Assembly (NCBI GenBank): GCA_963556195.1
Contig: OY744547.1
Coordinates: forward strand, 2,513,942 to 2,577,941
Length of the DNA: 64,000 bases
DNA from: Sepiola atlantica
Taxonomy: Eukaryota > Mollusca > Cephalopoda > Sepiida > Sepiolidae
Reading direction: 5' to 3'
Under the pieces are notes generated by a model. That model had not been told where the DNA came from. It made no database searches and saw nothing but the letters and a program-made list of their open reading frames with translations. Both the position numbers and the translations under genes were made by a program. This document shows positions 34,800-42,967 of this stretch, one piece after another (within the stretch, counting starts at the first letter, position 1; each line of letters begins with the position of its first letter).

Positions 34800-37700
34800 G
34801 GAAGTTTCTCAACCATTAAAACTATATAAAAAAAAAAATATATATATATATAAAAAAAAAACAAAACAAAAAAAAACAAATAGTCCCAGGTCTTCCAGTG
34901 GAAAATCACTCATGTAAGTCAATTTATTTTTTACAGTTATTATATTAGTTAGTTTCTAACACTATTTTAAGGGATCATCAGTTGTTTACCATGAAAAACT
35001 GTTTCGGGAATATATATATATATATAATTTTAAAAAACCAAGAAACATTTTTTTTTAGTGAATTTTCCATAACCATGAAAAAATTAACAGAATGCTCGAT
35101 TATTTAAAACAAGAATGTAAATATATTTTATTTAATGAAACTATTCAGTTAATACCTCGGATTTCGCATACAGTGACTGTAACTAGAACATGCCGATTGC
35201 TCATCAGCCTCTCTTTCTCTCCCCTCTCTCCTCTCTCCTCTTCTATGTCCCCTGTCTCTTTCTCTACCTCCTCTCTCTTTCTTTTCTTTTCTCCTTTTTC
35301 TCCCTCCACTCCCCCTCCCTCTATTCCCCCCTCTCCCCTTTCTACCCTCCCCCCCCTATTTTTTCCTCGCTCTCTTTCTCTCTCTCTCCCCCTCTCTCTC
35401 GCTTTCTTTCTTTCGCTACCTCCTCTCTCTTTTTCTCTCCCTTCTCCTTTCCTATCTCCTCTCTTTCTCTTCTCTGTCTGTCTTTTCCTCTCCCTTCTTT
35501 CTCTTTTCTTCACTCCCATTTCTTTTCACATCCTTTTTTTCCCCATCTCTCTTTTCCTTTCTCCCCTTTCTCTTTCTTTCACTCTCGCCCCTCTTCCCTT
35601 TTTTCCTCTTCTCTGCTCCCCTCTCTCTTTCCCTTTAGCCTTTCTTTTTCCCTCCTCTTTTTCTTTCCTGCTTTCCCTCTCTTTCATCTCTTATCTCCCC
35701 TCCCTTCTCCTCCCTCTTCCCTCTCTCATCCCATCTTTCATCTCTGCTCCTCTCCTCCCGTAGATTTCGCAATATTTTCTGATTGTTTGGATCGTCATAT
35801 TTTCTGATATTTTGGATCGCAATATTTTCTGATTCGTTGGATCGCAATATTTTCTGATTCTTTGGATCGCAATATTTTCTGATATTTTGGATCGCAATAT
35901 TTTCTGATTCTTTGGATCGCAATATTTTCTGATTCTTTGGATCGCAATATTTTCTGATTGATTGGATCGCAATATTTTCTGATTGATTGGATCGCAATAT
36001 TTTCTGATTCTTTGGATCGCAATATTTTCTGATATTTTGGAGCGCAATATTTTCTGATATTTTGGATCGCAATATTTTCTGATTTTTTTGATCGCAATAT
36101 TTTCTGATTGTTTGGATCGCAATATTTTCTGATTCGTTGGATCGCAATATTTTCTGATTCTTTGGATCGCAATATTTTCTGATATTTTGGATCGCAATAT
36201 TTTCTGATTCTTTAAATCGCAATATTTTCTGATTGTTTGGATCGCAATATTTTCTGATTGTTTGGATCGCAATATTTTCTGATATTTTGGATCGCAATAT
36301 TTTCTGATATTTTGGATCGCAATATTTTCTGATTCTTTAAATCGCAATATTTTCTGATTGTTTGGATCGCAATATTTTCTGATTCTTTGGATTGCAATAT
36401 TTTCTGATTCTTTGGATCGCAATATTTTCTGATATTTTGGATCGCAATATTTTCTGATATTTTGGATCGCAATATTTTCTGATTCTTTGGATCGCAATAT
36501 CTTCTGATTTTTTGGATTGCAATATTTTCTGATTCTTTGGATTGCAATATTTTCTGATTCTTTGGATCGCAATATTTTCTGATTGTTTGGATCGCAATAT
36601 TTTCTGATTTTTTGGATCGCAATATCTTCTGATTTTTTGGATCGCAATATTTTCTGATATTTTGGATCGCAATATTTTCTGATTCTTTAAATCGCAATAT
36701 TTTCTGATTCTTTGGATTGCAATATTTTCTGATTCTTTGAATCGCAATATTTTCTGATTGTTTGGATCGCAATATCTTCTGATTTTTTGGATCGCAATAT
36801 CTTCTGATTTTTTGGATTGCAATATTTTCTGATTCTTTGGATTGCAATATTTTCTGATTCTTTGGATCGCAATATTTTCTGATTGTTTGCGTTTGTATTT
36901 CAGAACGCGACTCGAAGCTGAACGTGATTTAATGAAAGAAGTTTCAGGGAAGGAAATACTGGAAGCATTTGAAAACCAATTTACATCACCCATCATGGCT
37001 GCTGAAAGAGAACTCCGCAAGTTGCGGTCAACTTCAAAGAAGTTTAGTGGCAAGACCACCAACTCCGTAACGGACATAGATCATCTTCCTGAGGGCATCT
37101 TCGTTGATCTTCCGTTGTCGATAACGAGCAGGACAAAGGCTAAAACAAATCAAAGACAATTCACGAAAGACGTTAAATCAAAGAGCAATTCAAGTACGAG
37201 CCACCATTCTGCGATGGAGACGACGAAATTAATTGGTAAAAGCAAGGTTCCATTTCAAGCGAAAGAAGTGAACAATTCCGCCCGATGTGATATCAGGTTG
37301 AATGATGTTTCGAATTCTTTAGTCAAAGATCTGCAGCAGCCGATGTCTTTGCAGCAAGATAAATCCAACAATTCAGGTGAAAATGCTTTTCGTAAAAGCC
37401 ATTATTCAATTTATTTAATTTCTTCATCTTCTCTAACTTATTCGACATCTTCCTTTTCTTCTTCTCCATCTTCTTTTTCATATTCTTCATCTTCATTTTT
37501 TCTATCTACTTTTTCATCATCTTCATCTTTTTTTATCTTCATCTTTTTTTATCTTCATCTTTTTTTATCTTCATCTTTTTTATCTTTATCTTTTTTATCT
37601 TCATCTTTTTTATCTTCATCTTTTTTTATCTTCATTTTTTTTATCTTCATCTTTTTTATCTTCATCTTTTTTTATCTTCATCTTTTTTATCTTCATCTTT

Positions 37701-40700
37701 TTTTATCTTCATCTTTTTTTATCTTTATCTTCATCTTCTCCATATTCTCCATCTTCTTTTTCATCTTCGTTCCTTATTTCATTTCCCCCTTCTTCTTCTT
37801 CTTCTTCTTCTCCATCATCTCTTTCATCTTCTCTTCCTCATCTTCATTTTCGCTATTTTTTAGCAATTTTCAATTGCTGATATTATACGTATTTTTTTTT
37901 TACTTTTGCAAATTGTTGTCTTTCACGCTAATTCTCAGTAGCCCCTTACGTCTACTTGCCTTCACGTGCGCCTTGGTGTCTTTCTTTTCATTTTGACTTT
38001 CTTAGTTGAAACTGATTGGAGTTGTTAAAAAAAGAAGTTTTTTTCTTCCCTGCCCTGCACACACACACACACACACACGCACACACCCACATCTTGATTT
38101 CAGCTTTTTTTCCCATTGGCTTCTCGCACCCCTGAGCAAAATATAAGTTTGTCCACAAGAGAAGAATATATATTTTTAATCCTTGCATTTCTAACGACAA
38201 ATCTCGGTTCAACTCTGCGAATCGAAAATTTCTAATTTCAGAAGTTTATCGGAATTTCCATTTTACTGTTTCAGGTTCTCTGGACAAACTCCTGGAATCA
38301 AAACCAAGTCAAATGTCTTTCCAGCCACAAATTGAAGATCTTTTTTCTTCTTTAACCAAAGTTCAAAACCAGTTAGAATCTTCTCCAATTTCTAAGGTAT
38401 TATTTCTTTCTTCCTTCAAACTTTAAAAAAAAAATTGATCTTTGATGTTTCAAATAAGTATTAACCAAATATATAAATCTTGGGTTCTTGTAATGAATTT
38501 CAGAGGATTTCAGTACTTTGGCAGAGAATCCAGAGTCAGTCCTGGAAATAGCCGAAGCAGTTTACAACATTTAATTTTCATTAATATAATTGTTTTATTA
38601 CATGTAATTGTACGTATAAGTGATCTTTAAATAAATGTTTTTTACTGTCCACCTACTTTTGGCTCACCCTGTATATATTTATTTATTATTTATTTATTGA
38701 TAAAGATCTTGTTGGATCACTTCATCTGCATGGGGCGTCACTTTGTGTAATTCAAAGGGCCCGTCCTTTTTTTTTTGTCATTTCTAGATTCTTAGCTTGT
38801 ACGAGTAAAAACTAATTCAGTTTGATTTTCATTTTTGATTTTTTTCAGACTCAGCAGAAATTTCAAGTGACCCTTGATACAATAAAAAAACTGGAAAATC
38901 GCTACGATGGCCTCCAGGCAGAAAAAGTCCAGGTAATTTCTAAACTAAACTTTTATCGCTTTTTATTTGTTTAAACAAGTTAATAGCGGATGTGAATTCA
39001 GTTCAACGTTTTCTATATGGATGAATTTGTGGACGTAGATTTCAACCGACATTTTAAAATATCTGCTGTTTTTTTTGGTAAATTTATAGAAGTGCACCTT
39101 TCGTATTTCGACCCCTAAAAAAAAAGTTTCTACTTTTTTGGGCAAATTACATATAAACAGCCTCAACAAATATCCGCTATGAAAAAAAATTATGAAAATT
39201 TTTATTATTTTAGATTTTAGGAGGGGGGGGGGTCACTTTCCTATATAAGTTATACATAAAGTGAGCACGCATTTCTTGGCCACCGAATCTCACCACTCGT
39301 ATTTCGACCCCTAAAAAAGAAAAGTTTCTACTTTTTGGGGCAAATTACATGTAAACAGCCATTTTAGATGTTAGGGGTAACTTATATAGGAAAGTGATCC
39401 CCCACCCCTCCTAACATCTAAAATAATAAAAAAATTCATTTTTTTTTTCATAGCGGATATTTGTTATGGATGGCTGTTTACATGTAATTTGCCAAAAAAA
39501 GTAGAAACTTTTTTTAGGGGTCGAAACACGAGTGGTGAGATTCGGTGGCCAAGAAATGCGTGCTCACTTTACGTATAACTTATATAGGAAAGTGACCCCC
39601 CCCTCCTAAAATAATAAAAATGTTCATAACTTTTTTTCATAGCGGATATTTGTTGAGGCTGTTTATATGTAATTTGCTCAAAAAAGTAGAAACTTTTTTT
39701 TTTTAGGGGTCGAAATACGAAAGGTGCACTTCTATAAATTTACCTTTTTTTTGGGGGGGGGGGGTGGCCTTAAGTTCAAGTATAACATAAGAAAATAGCG
39801 CGATACAAGAAACTTTATTCAAACAATGAAAACCAGTAATTGTGATGATAGAGATTCGCTCTTACCGGATCTGAAGCACCCGCAATGTCTTGCTTGTCGA
39901 GTGGCCATTTGCAAGAGGTCAAAACGCATGCTCAGTGTTGTCGGGTTTGTAGGGGTCGGTGATTTGCACAAGTGTGCACGGACCCATTTTAAAAGACCAG
40001 ATACGACGACGGTATTAGGTGGATGTGAACAAGTAAGAAAGCGTTCCGTGCAGTTGGATGACCATTCGTGCAGTTGGATGACCATTCGTGCAGTTGGATG
40101 ACCATTATGGAAATGGTGTTAGTTTAGTTCCGATGTTGTTTGAACAAGAGTTCCTGCTGAGTTTAAGACAGTTATTGACGCCTTACCGTGCCACAAAAGT
40201 GTGCAACTATACCTGCGCCCCGACTGACCATCTCCGACCCCAAACGCATGGGTCGTGGTTGTTCTTCATCTTCTTATACGTCGTATCAGGATTCTAGTGT
40301 TGGCGGTCGCTGGGCATGAAGTTCACAGCTTACATACATAAAGAAGACAACACACAGACGCAGACATTGTATACAAACGACTTGTTGAACACGGGTGTGT
40401 GTTGGTGTGTCGTTCGGGTCTTGTTGCTAGAGCGTCTCTATATCTCCCATCTCTCAACTACAGAATCTCAGCTAAAACTGACTGTCATCTCTCACTGTGA
40501 TCCTTCTCGGTCATTGGGCATGAAGGCATAGTCCACAGTTTACATACATAAGAAAAACAACACGGACACAGGCATTGTATACATTTGACTTGTTGGACAC
40601 TAGTGTGTGTGTCGTTTGGGTCTTGTCGCTAGTGTCTCTGCATCTCTCGCCGTGATCGTTCTCCATTGTTCTCTGTCCTTTGCCGTGATTGTTCTCGTTC

Positions 40701-42935
40701 TGCTCTAATAGCCAAATTATTTTGTTATGGTAATGTTTTAAGCTCTATTCATAGGAAAGTCCACATAGGTCAGTTGGTAGAACATCAGACTGAAGATCTC
40801 AAGGTTTCGGTTTCAATTTCCGGTTATGGCATCGGACTTATTTGTTGAGAATTTATTATTTACTATTAATGCCATATTCTCTATTTCTAAAAATAATTTT
40901 TTATTATTTTGATAATTTATTATTATTTTGATAATTTTTTATTTTGATATTTTTTATTATTTTAATAATTTTTTATTATTTTGATAATTTTTCATTATTT
41001 TAATAGTTTTTTATTTTGATATTTTATTATTTTGATAATTTTTCATTATTTTAATTTTTTATTTTAATAATTTTTCATTATTTTAATTTTTTATTATTTT
41101 GATAATTTTGTATTATTTTAATAATTTTTCATTATTTTGATAATTTTTCCTTTTCTGTTTAGCTTGAAGCTGCTTTAAGCCGTATTCCAATGTCGGGTAG
41201 AGTCGATAGAAAGGCGCGTCAAAAAAAGGTCAGTGTTATTATCATTTACTACGAAAACTCTACAAATCTTGCTTGTCACTGTTCACACTTGATGACGTCA
41301 TCAAAATGATGATGTCGCTTAAGTCTCGTAAAACAAAGATGGAGAATAACTGGGCACAGTGGATGACGTCATCAACATGATGACATCATTTATCAAATAA
41401 GAGAGAGAGAGAGAGGGGGGAGGGTAGAAGAGATCCTGGTACTTGTACAGATTAGGACCCAAGCTAAAATCGACTTGGCAGCGGTTGTTTCCGGATGTTT
41501 ACGTTGACGGTTGGAAAATGCTGAAGCGCTTATCCAATCAGAATGCGAGAAAATAAGTAGACGACAAGTTTAGATTTTAATTGATTGAATCGCGAAATTC
41601 ACTAATTGGAAATAGAAAATTGATCAAAGCGATAATGAATTTTAACGAACCCTAATACCGTCTTAACACTTGTTCAGTGAAAAAACAAACTTTTTCATAC
41701 AGAAAAACCATTTTAGAACCCTATCCTTAACCCTAACTCTAACACCGTTTTAACACTTGTTCAGTGATATTTTTCTAAAAAAAATAAATTAACTTGTAAA
41801 CAAAAAAGCAACATTTTTTTCCAGTTGTACATCCAGCCTCGTTTTGGACCGGGATGTTCTATTGTGTATTTTCTACGTTCTGATTGGTTGCTAGTCCATG
41901 ATTGGACATTCTAGTGTATAAATATTGCTTCATTTAAGAAAAAATTGGACGACAGTTGGAGACCTTTCACGGGTCAGCGTTGTTCTGATTCTACACCTGC
42001 AGTTTTTCGAGGATCTCGTCGTTGGGCGTTGTATGGTAGCAAACGCTGCTCATGGCGCCAGTGGTGGCAGTATCACTTTAGTCACCGAGACTGTCTTACC
42101 ACCTCTGGTTGACGGCTGATGAGTACAGGGTATTGCACGTGCTATCACATGTATGTTTAAAAATAATGAGAATAAAAAAAAAAGTAATTTGTTTTGTTTT
42201 TTAATATTTTAGAATTTTTTTAGATGAGGATTGATCATTTGTATCATTTTGACTACTGTTCTCATCTTGGATGTCATTCTCACAACGTTTCGGTCGATGT
42301 AACCGCCGACCTTCTTTAGGTGCGTTTTGTCTTGTCAATTAAGTGGATTCCATTCGAAATTCTGTACAGATTCCCGGGTTCGAATGGGACCAGATGCACA
42401 TGAAGAAGGTCGGAGGTTACATCGGCCGAAACGGTGTGAGAATAACTGTTTTTTTTTTAATGTTACAAATTTTTCTAATTAAAATTCTTTTTAGACTTGG
42501 TTTAAATTTAGATTAGAATTTAAAATTTAACGCAAAAAAAAAAAATAAAAGATTCTAAAATGTAAAAACAAAAAAAACAAAATTTATAAAAAAGTTTAAT
42601 AAAGGTAAATAGATGAATAAATAAATTAGATGAAAATAGATAAATAAAATATTAAAGAAAAAAAGAAAAAAAAAGAAAGAATATTTTGTTTTTTGAATCT
42701 GGTTTGAAATTCAAATTTAACCGGTATTTTCTGCGAGACTGCATTCCATGGCTACCTTCATATGCCCGCTTGAACTTGAGTTGAGCACGGTTCTGAAGAA
42801 GTGAAGAGTTCCCGAAATATTATATCATACAGAGTTTCCACCAGACCATCTTGATGCAGGTATTACATAACATTGTAACATTGTGTAGATAAACAGATAT
42901 ATATATGTGTTTGTGAAAAAATAAAAAATAAATAA

Positions 42936-42967
<32 letters not shown>

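Noticed and set aside
35635..37077. Long - strand frames reading SENIAIQ/RKYCDP repeats
   Set aside because: A stop-free 25-bp repeat read in rotating frames; the real exon 14 is on the + strand.
40757..40830. Functional tRNA-Phe gene
   Set aside because: The anticodon arm is good but the acceptor stem is poorly paired; called pseudogene or SINE head.
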